DNA of 64,000 bases from Verrucomicrobiota bacterium (GTDB taxonomy: Bacteria > Verrucomicrobiota > Verrucomicrobiia > Limisphaerales > UBA9464). Positions 9,793-19,383 of this stretch are shown here, piece by piece. Location: the NCBI GenBank assembly GCA_016871805.1, contig VHCG01000003.1, positions 62,001 through 126,000 of the forward strand. The letters run 5' to 3'. The notes under the pieces are model-generated. The model was not told where the DNA came from. It searched no databases and was given only the letters and a program-made list of their open reading frames with translations. Position 1 is the stretch's first letter. Every line of letters begins with the position of its first letter. A program made the position numbers and the translations under genes.

Positions 9793-11484
9793 CTAGGCGC
9801 GGGTGGAGGCCGACGCTCCGGACCTGGTACGGAGTCGACGTTGCAGGAGCTCCACGCTGATCCCGAGAACGGCCACAACGGCACAGGTGATCCCGAAGAC
9901 GTCGCCCCGGAGCCGATACCACGTCGGCCCCTGATCCTTCGGACGTCCCGCCACCTCGATCCGCAGCACACCGGGCCCGTAGACGCTTCCGTCCTTCTGG
10001 AACAGGTCTGCCACGCGTCCGGTGGGGTCGATCCGGCAGGTGAGCCCATTGTTGGCGCAGCGGACGAGGGTGACACCGTTCTCGACCGCCCGGAAGACCG
10101 CGCCAGCCGTGTGCTGCCACTGGGCACTGCCCTCCCCAAACCACCCGTTGTTGGTGAGCTCGAGCAGGAATCCGGTGGTATCAGACACATGGTCCCGGGT
10201 CGTCTCCGGGAACATGTCCTCGAAGCAGATCACCGGCGACGCCACCACGGTCCTGCCCGGACCCAGCGGGAACGCGGCGGCCCGGGTGCCCGCGGTGAAG
10301 CTGCTGCCGATCGGCGTCAGCCATCGCATGAACGGCAGGGTGTTTTCGAGAGGAATATACTCCCCGAAGATCACCAGGCGTCGCTTGATGTACCGGTCGA
10401 CCACCCGGCCCTGGGCATCGACCAGCAAGGCCGCGTTGTAGTGCTCCGGACGTCCCTCCACCTCGCGTCCGAACCCGGTCCCGAACACCCACGTCGCCCC
10501 GGCCTTGGCGGTCTCTCGGGTCACCGATTCGAACTGGTCCCGCGTGATGTCCGGCAACGACCCCTCGGGCCAGACCAGCACGTCGGGTCTGGATTCGAGA
10601 GCCGTCCGCGTCAGGGCAAACACCGTGCCGAACCGTCCAGGATTGGCGCCTTCGTCCCAGATCAACGTCTGCGGAATGCTGGGCTGGACCAGGGCCAGCG
10701 ACACCGGCACCCCCTCGGTCCGGGGCACGGCCAGACGGCGTACCCCCCATGCCAGCACCAGGAGCAGCACGAGCACGGGCAGCCGGAGATCCGACATCCA
10801 GGACGTGCGTTGCCGCGTGGAACGGATCAGCTGGAGGACCGAGCCGGCAATGCCGAGGGAGACCCAGTGGACCAGTGCGGTCACCCCGAAGATTCCGGTG
10901 ACCGAGGCGATCTGGATCAGCGGCAGGTTCTTCCATTGGGTGATGCCCCAGAAGTTCCAGGGGAATCCGGTCAGGAATCGTCCCCGGATCACCTCCAACC
11001 CCGCCGCGCCAAGTCCCAGTCCCAACCAGAGTGCGGAACGTCGAACGGTGGGGAGTCCCGCAAGGGTCGAGGCGGCCGAGACCCACGGCACCGGGCCTCC
11101 GTCAGGGGCTGCGGTCCAGCGTCGGATCCACATCGTCGCCCAGACGGTCCAGAGTGCCGGGTACAGGGCGCAGTAGAGGGAGAGGGCGAGCCAGGCGGCC
11201 ACGGCACCCGATGGAAATGGGATCGCGAGCAGCCACCGGAGGGACACAAGGAACTGGACGAGTCCCGAGAACCAGCCGAGCCGGAAGGCGGCTCCCGGGG
11301 ACGTCCCGAGCGCGGCGAGCAGCAACAGGCCCGGGGACACCCAGGCCAGACCGGACCACCCGGGCAACGGAAACGCCAGAGCGGCCAGGAGTCCGGCCAG
11401 ACCCGCAGCGATCCACGGCAGCGCGCCCTTCCACCGCCCGGGGACGGCGGATCCGACAGCCCTGGAGGACGGCAGCGACATCAC
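9793..11484 (-). CDS. lnt: Apolipoprotein N-acyltransferase
   Basis: This inner-membrane enzyme adds the third acyl chain to the N-terminal cysteine of lipoproteins. The 563-aa protein has about seven hydrophobic segments in its N-terminal half, then a nitrilase-type periplasmic domain. The catalytic Glu (WPEGSLPD, ~306), Lys (YIKRRLVIFGEY, ~366) and Cys (VICFEDMFPE, ~420) are all present. A last membrane helix lies near the C-terminus (VFGITCAVVAVLGISVELL). The start is a GTG at 11484 or the next codon, an ATG at 11481. Confidence 0.95.
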   Translation of the reverse strand: MMSLPSSRAVGSAVPGRWKGALPWIAAGLAGLLAALAFPLPGWSGLAWVSPGLLLLAALGTSPGAAFRLGWFSGLVQFLVSLRWLLAIPFPSGAVAAWLALSLYCALYPALWTVWATMWIRRWTAAPDGGPVPWVSAASTLAGLPTVRRSALWLGLGLGAAGLEVIRGRFLTGFPWNFWGITQWKNLPLIQIASVTGIFGVTALVHWVSLGIAGSVLQLIRSTRQRTSWMSDLRLPVLVLLLVLAWGVRRLAVPRTEGVPVSLALVQPSIPQTLIWDEGANPGRFGTVFALTRTALESRPDVLVWPEGSLPDITRDQFESVTRETAKAGATWVFGTGFGREVEGRPEHYNAALLVDAQGRVVDRYIKRRLVIFGEYIPLENTLPFMRWLTPIGSSFTAGTRAAAFPLGPGRTVVASPVICFEDMFPETTRDHVSDTTGFLLELTNNGWFGEGSAQWQHTAGAVFRAVENGVTLVRCANNGLTCRIDPTGRVADLFQKDGSVYGPGVLRIEVAGRPKDQGPTWYRLRGDVFGITCAVVAVLGISVELLQRRLRTRSGASASTRA

Positions 11485-11554
11485 CTCTGGCGAGGCTATC
11501 AGGGCCCCACGCCGGAGACCACGTTTTCGCCCCCGGCGCCCCCGTCAAAAGAGA

Positions 11555-11586
11555 GACGGCCATCCCGCATCCGCAGGATGGCCGTC
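11555..11586. terminator. Bidirectional hairpin between erpA and lnt
   Basis: A perfect 11-bp stem (GACGGCCATCC / GGATGGCCGTC) with a 10-base loop sits between the end of the Fe-S carrier gene and lnt. A short A-run precedes it on the plus strand, giving TTTTGACGGG after the stem on the minus strand. This suits termination of the erpA transcript. Confidence 0.65.
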
Positions 11587-11608
11587 GACTCAGAAAGGGT
11601 TCCGACGC

Positions 11609-11983
11609 TCAGGCGTGGAACGACTTGCCACAGCCGCAGCTGCTCTGGGCGTTCGGGTTGTTGATCTTGAACCCGCCCCCGGTCAGCGCATCGCTGAAGT
11701 CGATCACGGCGCCCCGGATGTAGTTGGCGCTGAAGGGATCGACGACCACGGACACGCCGTGGAACTCGGCCGCGATGTCGTCGTCACGGCGCTCGTCGAA
11801 GGTCATGCCGTACTGGAGACCCGAGCAGCCTCCGGCCTCGACGTAGACGCGCAGGGGCTTGCCGGTGTTCGCCTTGTCCTCGGCCAGCATCGACGCGATG
11901 TGGCGGGCGGCCGCATCGGTCAGCGTCACCACGGAGGCGGAGGTGGTTTCGGTGCAGGGGGATTCGGTCACGGAAGAGCTCAT
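11609..11983 (-). CDS. erpA: Iron-sulfur cluster insertion / A-type carrier protein (ErpA/IscA family)
   Basis: The 124-aa HesB/IscA-type protein has the three conserved cysteines (GGCSG and CGCGKSF) that hold a Fe-S cluster for transfer to apoproteins in the cytoplasm. The first ~20 residues are a non-conserved Ser/Thr-rich extension. LTDAAARHI and the GGGFKINNPNA segment are typical of the family. It is not in an isc/suf operon; a NifS/IscS-type cysteine desulfurase that could supply sulfur lies far away at 60.3 kb. The symbol follows the family and does not exclude IscA or SufA. Confidence 0.9.
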   Translation of the reverse strand: MSSSVTESPCTETTSASVVTLTDAAARHIASMLAEDKANTGKPLRVYVEAGGCSGLQYGMTFDERRDDDIAAEFHGVSVVVDPFSANYIRGAVIDFSDALTGGGFKINNPNAQSSCGCGKSFHA

Positions 11984-12041
11984 GTCGCAGGCAACCTATG
12001 GAGCGTCCTCCGGGGTGTCAATCGGCGGACCCAACCCCGAC

Positions 12042-14051
12042 TCACTCCGGCTTCGCCATCCTGTCCTTGAGGCGCAGGTATTCCCAGACGGCCTGGATCG
12101 TCTTCGGACCGTCGCCACCCAGGATCTCCGGCAGCGGACTCCGCCCCTCCTCGTCGAAGTAGACGGGCATCTTGCTGGCCGGATCAATGGTGGTCGGCGC
12201 CCGGAGCCAGCGGTGGAAGTAGTCGGGCTGCAGGCGGTCGAAGCTGGTGGCGAGATTGATGCCCGGGGCCTCGAAGACCTGGGTGGCCCCGAATTCCCCG
12301 ATGCTGTGGCAGCTGATGCAGCCGAACCCGCCGTTGGCCCCGACGAGCTTGCGTCCGGCCTCGGCCAGTGTCGCCGTGTCGGACGGCGCCGGATCGGGCG
12401 CGGTCACCGGCGGCAGCCCCGCGAGGGTGGAGAGTCCCTCACCCAGTCCCTGCGCATAGGCCGGGAACGCCGGCATGCGGTATTCGGCCCAGGACCGAGG
12501 CTTCACCGCGATCTCGCCCCGGATGAACCGTGTGGCCCACTCGGGCTTGAGCTTGCCCACGAGATGATCCCAGGCCGGGAACCCCTCGAACTGGCCATGG
12601 CACTCCCGACAGTTCAGGTGCACCGAATGACGCTCGAGGAAATCGGCCGCCGTGGCGCGGTCCAGCGAGGCTCGGTCGGACGCCCCAAATGCCTGGAGCG
12701 CGGCCCGCTGGTCGGCGGTGAGGGTGTACCGCGGTACCTTGGATCCGGTGGAGGGTGTCTCGGCCAGACATCCCGATTTCCAGGATGCCGGCGCCAGCTG
12801 GACCAGTGGCTTGGCGGTGAATTCATTCTTCACGCCGTCGAGGGCATGGCAGTTCAGGCACCCGATCGAGGCGACCCGCTTCCTCCCCTGCTCCACCCGG
12901 TCGGCATCCGCCTTGGCGGGATCGCCTGCGGGTGCTGGGTCGGCAACGGAATGTAGATAGGCCGCGAGGTCCGAGGCTTCGGTCGCGGTCAGCTTGAAGT
13001 TGGGCATCCGGATCCAACGGAAGTGCTGCTCGGGTTTCTGCAGGAAGGCGGCGAGGGCGCCGGGTGTGAACTTCGCGCTGACTTCCTTCTGGGAGACCTG
13101 ATGCGGCTTGAGGTCGGAGGTGCCCGGTGCCGGATGGCAGGCCCCACAGTGGAGCTTTTCGAACAGCCCCTTGCCGGTCTCGATGGCGCCTGGCTGGACC
13201 GCGGCAGGACCTTCGCCCTTCAGGGAGCCCAGGTAGGCCGCAATCGCGGCGGCATCCTCCGCGGAGCCCTCTCCCGAGAGCATCGCCGGCATCGGCGTGC
13301 CAGCCCGGTGGGCCTGCGGATCTCGGATCCAGGCGGCCATCCAATCGACCTGTCGACGCGATCCAATCCCATCGAACTCCGGGGCATCCATGGACAGTTC
13401 CGGAACGGAGCCCGGAGTCTGGTGGCACCGGGCGCATCGGAGTTCCAGGAAGAGATCGCGTCCCTCGTGCACCCCCGCGGAACGCCGCAGCGCCTCGGTG
13501 GATTCATGGGACAACTGGGCCAGCGGGAGGGTGCTGAGCGGGATCTCCCGGTTGGTCCAGAACAGCCGGACCATCGACTCCCCCACCGCCGGGGAGGTGA
13601 ACTCCACCTTGAGGCTGTTGGTCCCCTTGTTCAGACGAACCGATTGCCCAATCGCCAGGGCTGGACCCGTGTCCTTGGCCTCGAGCGCCAGGGCACCGTT
13701 GATGGAGACCTTCAGGGCGCCTTGGGCGAGGACCTGGAAGGTGAAGTCCCCTCGCAGGTCGGCTGAGATCGACCCCTCCCATCGGGCCGTGAAGGGACCC
13801 GCCGGCACGAATGGCGTGGCCGGCTGGCCTTTCGGGACGAAGAGCCAGACGTTCGGGGTCACCGACACGTCGGTGACCCCGCCCGCTGTGATCGTGCGGA
13901 TCAGTCCCGTCAAGGGCTCCGCGGCTCCCAGTCCCTGGGTCGACACCGCCCACAGGACCAATCCGGTGGCGAGGACGTCGAGACGTCCCGAGCCGTGCCG
14001 GAAGATCCGGGTGAGGAGGAGCCCAAGGGACCGGAGTCGGGAGTTCATCAT
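12042..14051 (-). CDS. Secreted pentahaem c-type cytochrome with PA14-like domain
   Basis: The 669-aa protein starts with a signal-like hydrophobic segment (RLDVLATGLVLWAVSTQGLGA). A beta-rich domain resembling PA14 follows (FTARWEGSISADLRGDFTF ... LKVSINGALALEA, ~85-175). Then come five CXXCH haem sites: CARCH (~205), CGACH (~301), CLNCH (~399), CRECH (~483) and CISCH (~579). It should act in the periplasm as an electron acceptor or carrier. The gene lies 31 bp downstream of the secreted propeller-like protein on the same strand, so the two probably form one operon and one redox system. The substrate is unknown. Confidence 0.88.
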   Translation of the reverse strand: MMNSRLRSLGLLLTRIFRHGSGRLDVLATGLVLWAVSTQGLGAAEPLTGLIRTITAGGVTDVSVTPNVWLFVPKGQPATPFVPAGPFTARWEGSISADLRGDFTFQVLAQGALKVSINGALALEAKDTGPALAIGQSVRLNKGTNSLKVEFTSPAVGESMVRLFWTNREIPLSTLPLAQLSHESTEALRRSAGVHEGRDLFLELRCARCHQTPGSVPELSMDAPEFDGIGSRRQVDWMAAWIRDPQAHRAGTPMPAMLSGEGSAEDAAAIAAYLGSLKGEGPAAVQPGAIETGKGLFEKLHCGACHPAPGTSDLKPHQVSQKEVSAKFTPGALAAFLQKPEQHFRWIRMPNFKLTATEASDLAAYLHSVADPAPAGDPAKADADRVEQGRKRVASIGCLNCHALDGVKNEFTAKPLVQLAPASWKSGCLAETPSTGSKVPRYTLTADQRAALQAFGASDRASLDRATAADFLERHSVHLNCRECHGQFEGFPAWDHLVGKLKPEWATRFIRGEIAVKPRSWAEYRMPAFPAYAQGLGEGLSTLAGLPPVTAPDPAPSDTATLAEAGRKLVGANGGFGCISCHSIGEFGATQVFEAPGINLATSFDRLQPDYFHRWLRAPTTIDPASKMPVYFDEEGRSPLPEILGGDGPKTIQAVWEYLRLKDRMAKPE

Positions 14052-14082
14052 GGGACGGGGATCTCTGGGGTGTCGGTGGACT

Positions 14083-16470
14083 TCAGTTCATCGACAGCGG
14101 ACGGCCCGGGATCTGGTGGATGGTCTGCTGGATCTCCTGCGAGATCGGGGTGCCGTCCGCCGCCTTGATGTCCCATTTCAGGGACTGCTGATTGACAGGA
14201 CGGAGGCCCTCGATCTTCAGGATCACCGAACGTCCATCCTTGCCCAGCTTCGCACCGGTGATGTCGAGGGACTCACGGCCCTTCTTGGCGGCATTCGACA
14301 CCCAGACCTCCGGCGACCCGTAGTTCTCGCTGCGGATATAGTTCCAGCGCTTGCCGCTCCAGTTCTGGACATCCTCGGCCGAAGCCTTGTCGAGCGGCTG
14401 GCTGAAGTGAACTTCCACACCCTCCGACACGACCTTGACGGCATTCACGCCATAGACCGGCTTGCCGGTGTAGCGAACCCGGTCAAACCCGGTGATCCGG
14501 GCGGCGTTCGACTGCCACTCGCTCAGACCCGCCACGTAGAGCTGCCCGTCATGGGGATGGAACCGTGCCCGCATCACGGAACTGGTGAACTTGAGGGGGA
14601 AGCGGACCGCCGCGGCCTGCTGACGTCCGTCGCCGAGGTCCTGGCGCATGACCAGGAATAGCGACGACCTGCCGTAGGACTCGTACAGGAGCTCGTTGCG
14701 GTAGGGACCCCACTTCGAGCTGGTGACCCAGACCTGGCCGCCGTTGGAGTTGCAGAAGTCCGAGTGCGACAGCCACAGAATGGGTGGAACGTAGTTCCCG
14801 GGGGCCCCGGCCGGCGTCTTCGAGTTGATCACGCCATGGAACGCCTTGCCATCGACCCAGTTCAGGGGCGAGGTCGGCACCCAGGTGCCCTCGTTGTCGC
14901 CCGTGGTCACCTGGCCGTCGCCACGGACGCCGATGCCGTTCGGAGCCCGGAAGCCGCGGGCCACGACCTCGAAGGTCTTGCCGTCGGGACTCACCCGGAA
15001 GAGGCAGCCAGCATGGGAGCAGACCACACCGTTGCCCCGCGAGGCCTTCTCGTCGCCGAACCCACTCCCACCCCCGTTCACCGGGTTGGCCTTCGCGAAA
15101 TAGAAGTTCCCGGCATCGTCCCGCTGGAGGTCGAAGACGAACTCGTGGAAGCCCCGGGTCGACATGACGTCGTTGTTGAAGTTCTCGTAGTAGTCCGCCT
15201 CGCCGTCCTTGTTGAGGTCGACGAACCGGGTGATGCCGTCCCGCCCGGAGGTGTAGATCTGGTCCTTCACGATCACGAGCCCGAGGGGTTCGTACAGGCC
15301 CGAGGCAAACCGGCTCCACACCAGGTTTTCGAGGGAGTCATTGATGCCCGAGACGATCCAGATGTCGCCATCGTGCGTACAGAGCGCCGCGCGCTTGCCG
15401 TCCGAGAAAAAATCCATGCCGCCAAACCGGACACGACGCTTCCAGGGATTGTCCTCGGGGGCCGTGATCGAATCGGTCACATAGGCGCCGTCCGGGGTCG
15501 AACTGGTCGCCAGGCGCCCCTTCAGGTTGACCGTCTCCGGCCAATGCCGGGGTCCGCCCTTCATGAAGTCCGGCAGCGACGGCGCTGCCTTGGCGAGGTC
15601 GATCGCACCGGAGGTCGACGCCCTCGGACCGCTCCAGATCGTGACCTTGAACGGTTCATCCGCCTTCACACCGGCCCCGACGAGCAGAAACGCCCGCGAG
15701 CCCTCCACCTTGATCTCGACGCCCTTCGGCAGCGCGGTCCCGGCGACCACCGTCGACCGATCGCCTGACGAGAAGACCAGCGCCGGAAGCCCCGCCTGGA
15801 GGCCCACCTGGACCTGGGCGTCCGACACCTCGGCCAGCTGGATCGTGAATGGGTCCTTCACCGTGTGGCGTCCGATCGAGGTCGCCCCCTGCTTCGGCGG
15901 ACCGAACCGGAACGTCCGGGTGAACGCCACACCGGCCGGTCCCGCAAGGCTGCCCGGCTTCTCATAGACCATGGTGCCGCGCACCGTGTAGCTCAGGACC
16001 GTGTCCATGCCGTCGACATAGAGTCCTTTCCAGTGGCCGACGGATTTGTCGATCGGACCGAACGGCTCGGGCCGGGTGTCGGCGAACCCCTGGCCCGGGA
16101 TCCCGACTCCGGGTCCGTTGCCGACCCCGAACCTCTGCTCGCCCACCATTTGGGGGTGCTGGCCATGGTTTCCGTCGAACACCACGCCGCGGGTGTTGAT
16201 GAACCCGCCGGTCCAACCCGCCGCCATGCGGAGGGTGTCGGAGTCGAAGAGCATCGTGGCGTCGTTGCCGACACGGATCGCATAGCCCTTGAGGGCGACG
16301 TTGTTGCTGGGGAAGTCGGCGCCGATGCAGGCGGACTGGAACGGGAAATCCTCCTGCAGCATGCGGAAGGCCGAGGCCTTTGGCTGGGCGGCGGAGGTGG
16401 AAAGAACCAGGAGCCCCGCGGCCACTGCGGCGGAGGCGAGAGTTCGGAGGGGAGTCATCATGATGGACAT
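14083..16470 (-). CDS. Secreted PVC-type protein with DUF6797-like N-terminus and glucose/sorbosone-type propeller
   Basis: From the ATG at 16470 (AGGA eight bases upstream) the protein is 795 aa, with a Sec signal (LASAAVAAGLLVLSTSAAQ). The N-terminal half (NNVALKGYAIRVGND ... GWTGGFINTRGVVFDGNHG) resembles DUF6797 of Verrucomicrobia. The second half has beta-propeller-like sequence related to sugar dehydrogenases (GIGVRGDGQVTTGDNEGTW, WLSHSDFCNSNGG). An alternative start upstream would add an unrelated 97 residues. With the downstream pentahaem cytochrome it could make a periplasmic oxidation system. No enzyme activity can be assigned from sequence. Confidence 0.75.
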   Translation of the reverse strand: MSIMMTPLRTLASAAVAAGLLVLSTSAAQPKASAFRMLQEDFPFQSACIGADFPSNNVALKGYAIRVGNDATMLFDSDTLRMAAGWTGGFINTRGVVFDGNHGQHPQMVGEQRFGVGNGPGVGIPGQGFADTRPEPFGPIDKSVGHWKGLYVDGMDTVLSYTVRGTMVYEKPGSLAGPAGVAFTRTFRFGPPKQGATSIGRHTVKDPFTIQLAEVSDAQVQVGLQAGLPALVFSSGDRSTVVAGTALPKGVEIKVEGSRAFLLVGAGVKADEPFKVTIWSGPRASTSGAIDLAKAAPSLPDFMKGGPRHWPETVNLKGRLATSSTPDGAYVTDSITAPEDNPWKRRVRFGGMDFFSDGKRAALCTHDGDIWIVSGINDSLENLVWSRFASGLYEPLGLVIVKDQIYTSGRDGITRFVDLNKDGEADYYENFNNDVMSTRGFHEFVFDLQRDDAGNFYFAKANPVNGGGSGFGDEKASRGNGVVCSHAGCLFRVSPDGKTFEVVARGFRAPNGIGVRGDGQVTTGDNEGTWVPTSPLNWVDGKAFHGVINSKTPAGAPGNYVPPILWLSHSDFCNSNGGQVWVTSSKWGPYRNELLYESYGRSSLFLVMRQDLGDGRQQAAAVRFPLKFTSSVMRARFHPHDGQLYVAGLSEWQSNAARITGFDRVRYTGKPVYGVNAVKVVSEGVEVHFSQPLDKASAEDVQNWSGKRWNYIRSENYGSPEVWVSNAAKKGRESLDITGAKLGKDGRSVILKIEGLRPVNQQSLKWDIKAADGTPISQEIQQTIHQIPGRPLSMN

Positions 16471-16886
16471 CGTTGCATTCCTGACGCGATTCTCAATCGG
16501 ACCGCACCGGTCCGGAGAGCGTAGCAAGACCGCCTCGCCCAAGGTCCAGCCGGGAAAGCGAAGGAAGAGCAACGGTCCAGGGGACCGCCCATCCGGGAAT
16601 TGGCCGGGATCACCCCCAAAGCCGGGTGAGGTGGAGCCCTGCATCCTCCCACAGGGGTCCCGGTCCCGCCTGCGAGACCCATCCCGGATCCGAGGATCTG
16701 CGACACATGCGGGTCGGAGATTCCCAGTCCCGGTGAACCCCCGACACGACCGGTCGCACAACCTGGGGACAGACCCCCAGAAATCCGGATTGGGGCCCCG
16801 AAAACATCGCTGGGTCGTCGCGGCATGCTCACTGCTGAAGGGATGCTATTGGATGGAACATCCAGAACACTGAAAGGACAACGACC
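16471..16886. other. Divergent intergenic region before hsp20
   Basis: These 416 bp separate two divergent genes and should hold both promoters. I could not pick a convincing -35/-10 pair, nor a CIRCE or ROSE-type element. Confidence 0.5.
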
Positions 16887-17345
16887 ATGAACTCACTGAT
16901 CACACGTCGCAGCTATCCCACCAGCCCGTTCGCGTCCCTGCTCAATCTCAGCCGGGACTTCGACCGGCTTCTCGAGACTCCGTGGACCTACCTGCCCCGG
17001 GACGGTTTCCAGGGCGAATTCCTGCCCGCCATGGAACTGCATGAGGACAACGACACCTTCACCATCAGCCTGGAGCTCCCAGGGGTCGACACGAAGGACG
17101 TCAGCATCACCTTCCAAGACAATGTCCTGACCGTTTCCGGCGAGCGGAAGCAGGAGCGCGAGGTGAAGGAGAACGAAGTCCTCCGCTCGGAGCGCTACTA
17201 CGGTCGGTTCGAGCGCCAGGTCGGCCTCGGCCAGCCGGTGATGACCGACAAGGTCAAGGCCGCCTACAAGGATGGCGTCCTGCGCATCACCCTGCCGAAG
17301 GCTGCCGAGGCCAAGGCAAAAACCATCGACATCGCCACCAACTAG
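16887..17345 (+). CDS. Small heat-shock protein, Hsp20/alpha-crystallin family
   Basis: This 152-aa ATP-independent holdase chaperone has an N-terminal arm (MNSLITRRSYPTSPFASLL, DFDRLLE). The alpha-crystallin domain runs from ~45 to 140 and includes ELPGVDTKDVSITFQDNVL and the GVLRITLPKA signature. An AAAGGA Shine-Dalgarno site lies eight bases before the ATG. The gene stands alone and ends at a strong intrinsic terminator. Confidence 0.95.
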   Translation: MNSLITRRSYPTSPFASLLNLSRDFDRLLETPWTYLPRDGFQGEFLPAMELHEDNDTFTISLELPGVDTKDVSITFQDNVLTVSGERKQEREVKENEVLRSERYYGRFERQVGLGQPVMTDKVKAAYKDGVLRITLPKAAEAKAKTIDIATN

Positions 17346-17400
17346 GATTTCGCCCTAGGGTTTGGGGCGGACTCCCCGGGTGGGTACGGAGCGATTCCAG

Positions 17401-17435
17401 GTCCCCATCGGCCGCCAGGCCGGTGGGGACTTTTT
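17401..17435 (+). terminator. Intrinsic terminator of hsp20
   Basis: A 13-bp stem (GTCCCCATCGGCC / GGCCGGTGGGGAC, one T-G wobble) with a 4-base loop is followed by TTTTT. It lies 56 bp after the hsp20 stop. Confidence 0.85.
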
Positions 17436-17449
17436 CCTCGTCCCACCCG

Positions 17450-18859
17450 TCACCCTCCAACCACGAGCGCCTTGAGGAGCGAATGGATGTCAAGAGATCC
17501 AAGGGATTCCCTCTCGACAGTCCGTGGCGAGATCAGGACCGGCCAGTCGTTCCGGTCCTCGGGCCGTCGACCGTGTGACCCTCGCACCAAGGTGGAGTCC
17601 AGCGGGATGACGTCCATGAGCATCCGGAATCCCAGCTTCTTCTGGAGGAGGCGCCACGCGATCTTCAGCCGGACCGCCGGGATCGCAGGATCCAGGAAGA
17701 GTTCGACCGGATCGTATCCGGGCTTGCGATGGATATCCACGCAGCGGGCGAAGTCCGGGGCCCGGGCGTCGTCCTGCCAGTAATAGTAGGTGAACCAGGC
17801 ATCGGGATCCGACCACACCACCAGATCCCCCGCCCGGGGGTGGGCGAGGCCGTTCTGGACCTTCATCGGAAAATCCCAGACCTCGGCGACACCCGGGACG
17901 GATTCGAGGAACTCCTGCACCTCCGGCACCAGGCGCCTCTCGTTGACATAGACATGGGCGACCTGGTGATCGGCCACGGCGAAGACCTTCGAATTGCCGG
18001 GATCCAGAAGCTCCAGTCCCAGCTCGTCCTTGACCGTCAGCCATCCGCGCTCACGGAAGAGCCGGTTCAGGTGCACGGGCCGGGACACGTTTGTGATGCC
18101 GTATTCGCTGAGGAGGACGACCTGGACGCCCTGTTCGGAATAGAACTCCAGGAGATCCCCAACAATGGCATCGATCGCCCGGAGCTCGGCCACGACTTTC
18201 GGGTTGATGCCCCCGCCTTGTGTCGGACCCCACCGCTGCAGGTTGTAGTCGAGGTGCGGCAGATAGACGAGGCTCAGGGTCGGACGGTGGCGACGCTCGA
18301 GGATCTTGGCGGACTCGGCGATCCATCGGGTGGCCGCATCCATCCGCCCCTGGGGGGTATCGACTCCTGCCGCCGGGCCCCAGAACCCCGGGAACGGGAA
18401 CTCCCCCAGCTCGGACTTCAGCTCATCACGGACGGAATAGGGCCATCCATAGATGTCGAACACCTTCCGTCCATCGGCCGGGTACATCGGCCGCGGCGTG
18501 ACCGACCAGTCGGCGGTCGAATACATGTTGTACCACCAGAACACCTTCGCGCAGGTGAAGTCGGGGAAATAGGACCGCAGTTCGTCCCAGATCTTCGGTG
18601 CGGTGACGACGTGGTTCGACTGTTTCCAGAACTGCACCTCGGACAGTTCCCTATGGTACCAGCCATTGCCGACGATCCCGTGGTCCGATGGACGGCGTCC
18701 GGTGAGGTAGTCCGACTGCGCGGTACAGGTCACCGCGGGTAGGGCCGGATCGATGAGCGTGGCGGGATGTCCGCGGGTCCAGGCCGCAAGGCGCGGCGTG
18801 TGCTCCCCGATCAGCCCGCGGGTCAGTCCCACCACGTTCAGAACGGCGGTACGGTGCAT
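17450..18859 (-). CDS. Alkaline phosphatase-superfamily phosphodiesterase / nucleotide pyrophosphatase
   Basis: The 469-aa protein belongs to the type I phosphodiesterase/nucleotide pyrophosphatase group. The metal and nucleophile region is PALPAVTCTAQSDYLTGRRP, where Thr in TCTAQ is the likely nucleophile. GIVGNGWYH, LVYLPHLDYNLQRWGP, LLSEYGI, ADHQVAHVYVN and the late STLVRGSHGRRP segment supply the other conserved metal-ligand positions. No signal peptide is evident, so it is probably cytoplasmic. It lies 44 bp downstream of the Lrp-type regulator gene on the same strand, a possible operon. The substrate is unknown. Confidence 0.85.
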   Translation of the reverse strand: MHRTAVLNVVGLTRGLIGEHTPRLAAWTRGHPATLIDPALPAVTCTAQSDYLTGRRPSDHGIVGNGWYHRELSEVQFWKQSNHVVTAPKIWDELRSYFPDFTCAKVFWWYNMYSTADWSVTPRPMYPADGRKVFDIYGWPYSVRDELKSELGEFPFPGFWGPAAGVDTPQGRMDAATRWIAESAKILERRHRPTLSLVYLPHLDYNLQRWGPTQGGGINPKVVAELRAIDAIVGDLLEFYSEQGVQVVLLSEYGITNVSRPVHLNRLFRERGWLTVKDELGLELLDPGNSKVFAVADHQVAHVYVNERRLVPEVQEFLESVPGVAEVWDFPMKVQNGLAHPRAGDLVVWSDPDAWFTYYYWQDDARAPDFARCVDIHRKPGYDPVELFLDPAIPAVRLKIAWRLLQKKLGFRMLMDVIPLDSTLVRGSHGRRPEDRNDWPVLISPRTVERESLGSLDIHSLLKALVVGG

Positions 18860-18903
18860 CGAGACGATCCCTGTGACGCTGGCGTGACGCGCATGGCTCC
18901 CGG

Positions 18904-19383
18904 CTAGGGAGCGATGGCAAGCCGCTGGTCCTCGGCGGACCCCGCCATGAGCACGCCCTGCTCCTTGTAGGCCCTCAGGACGAAGTGGGTGGCCGTGGAG
19001 AGGACCCCCTGGATCGTCGAGAGCTTCTCCGACACGAAGGTTGCGACCTCGCGGAGGTTGGTTCCCTCGACCTCGACCAGGAGGTCATAGCCTCCGGACA
19101 TGAGGTGACAGGAGCGAACCTCGGAATACTTCGAGATCCGTTCGGCCAGCTTGTCGAACCCGCCACCACGCTCGGGTGTGATCTTGACCTCGATCATGGC
19201 CCGGACCAGATCGCGTCCCAGCTTCTCCTCGTTGAGCACGGCCCGGTACCCGAGGACGTATCGGTCGCGCTCCGCCTGCCGGATCCGATCCCGCACCTCG
19301 GCCTCGGTGAGATCGAGCATGGCCGCGAGCTGGGGAGTGGAGAGCGAGGCATCGGAGGCGAGCAGCTTGAGCAGCGGATCCAT
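18904..19383 (-). CDS. Lrp/AsnC family transcriptional regulator
   Basis: The 159-aa protein has an N-terminal winged helix-turn-helix (LSTPQLAAMLDLTEAEVRDRIRQAERD) and a C-terminal RAM ligand-binding domain (MIEVKITPERGGGFDKLAERI ... GGYDLLVEVEG). Such proteins bind amino acids and act as dimers or octamers on DNA. It is transcribed away from the second DUF1501 gene and towards the phosphodiesterase gene, either of which may be a target. Its ligand is unknown. Confidence 0.9.
   Translation of the reverse strand: MDPLLKLLASDASLSTPQLAAMLDLTEAEVRDRIRQAERDRYVLGYRAVLNEEKLGRDLVRAMIEVKITPERGGGFDKLAERISKYSEVRSCHLMSGGYDLLVEVEGTNLREVATFVSEKLSTIQGVLSTATHFVLRAYKEQGVLMAGSAEDQRLAIAP

Noticed and set aside
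9841-11664. 607-codon plus-strand open frame over lnt
   Set aside because: It is antisense to a complete Lnt with its catalytic triad; composition is Arg/Pro/Gly-rich filler.
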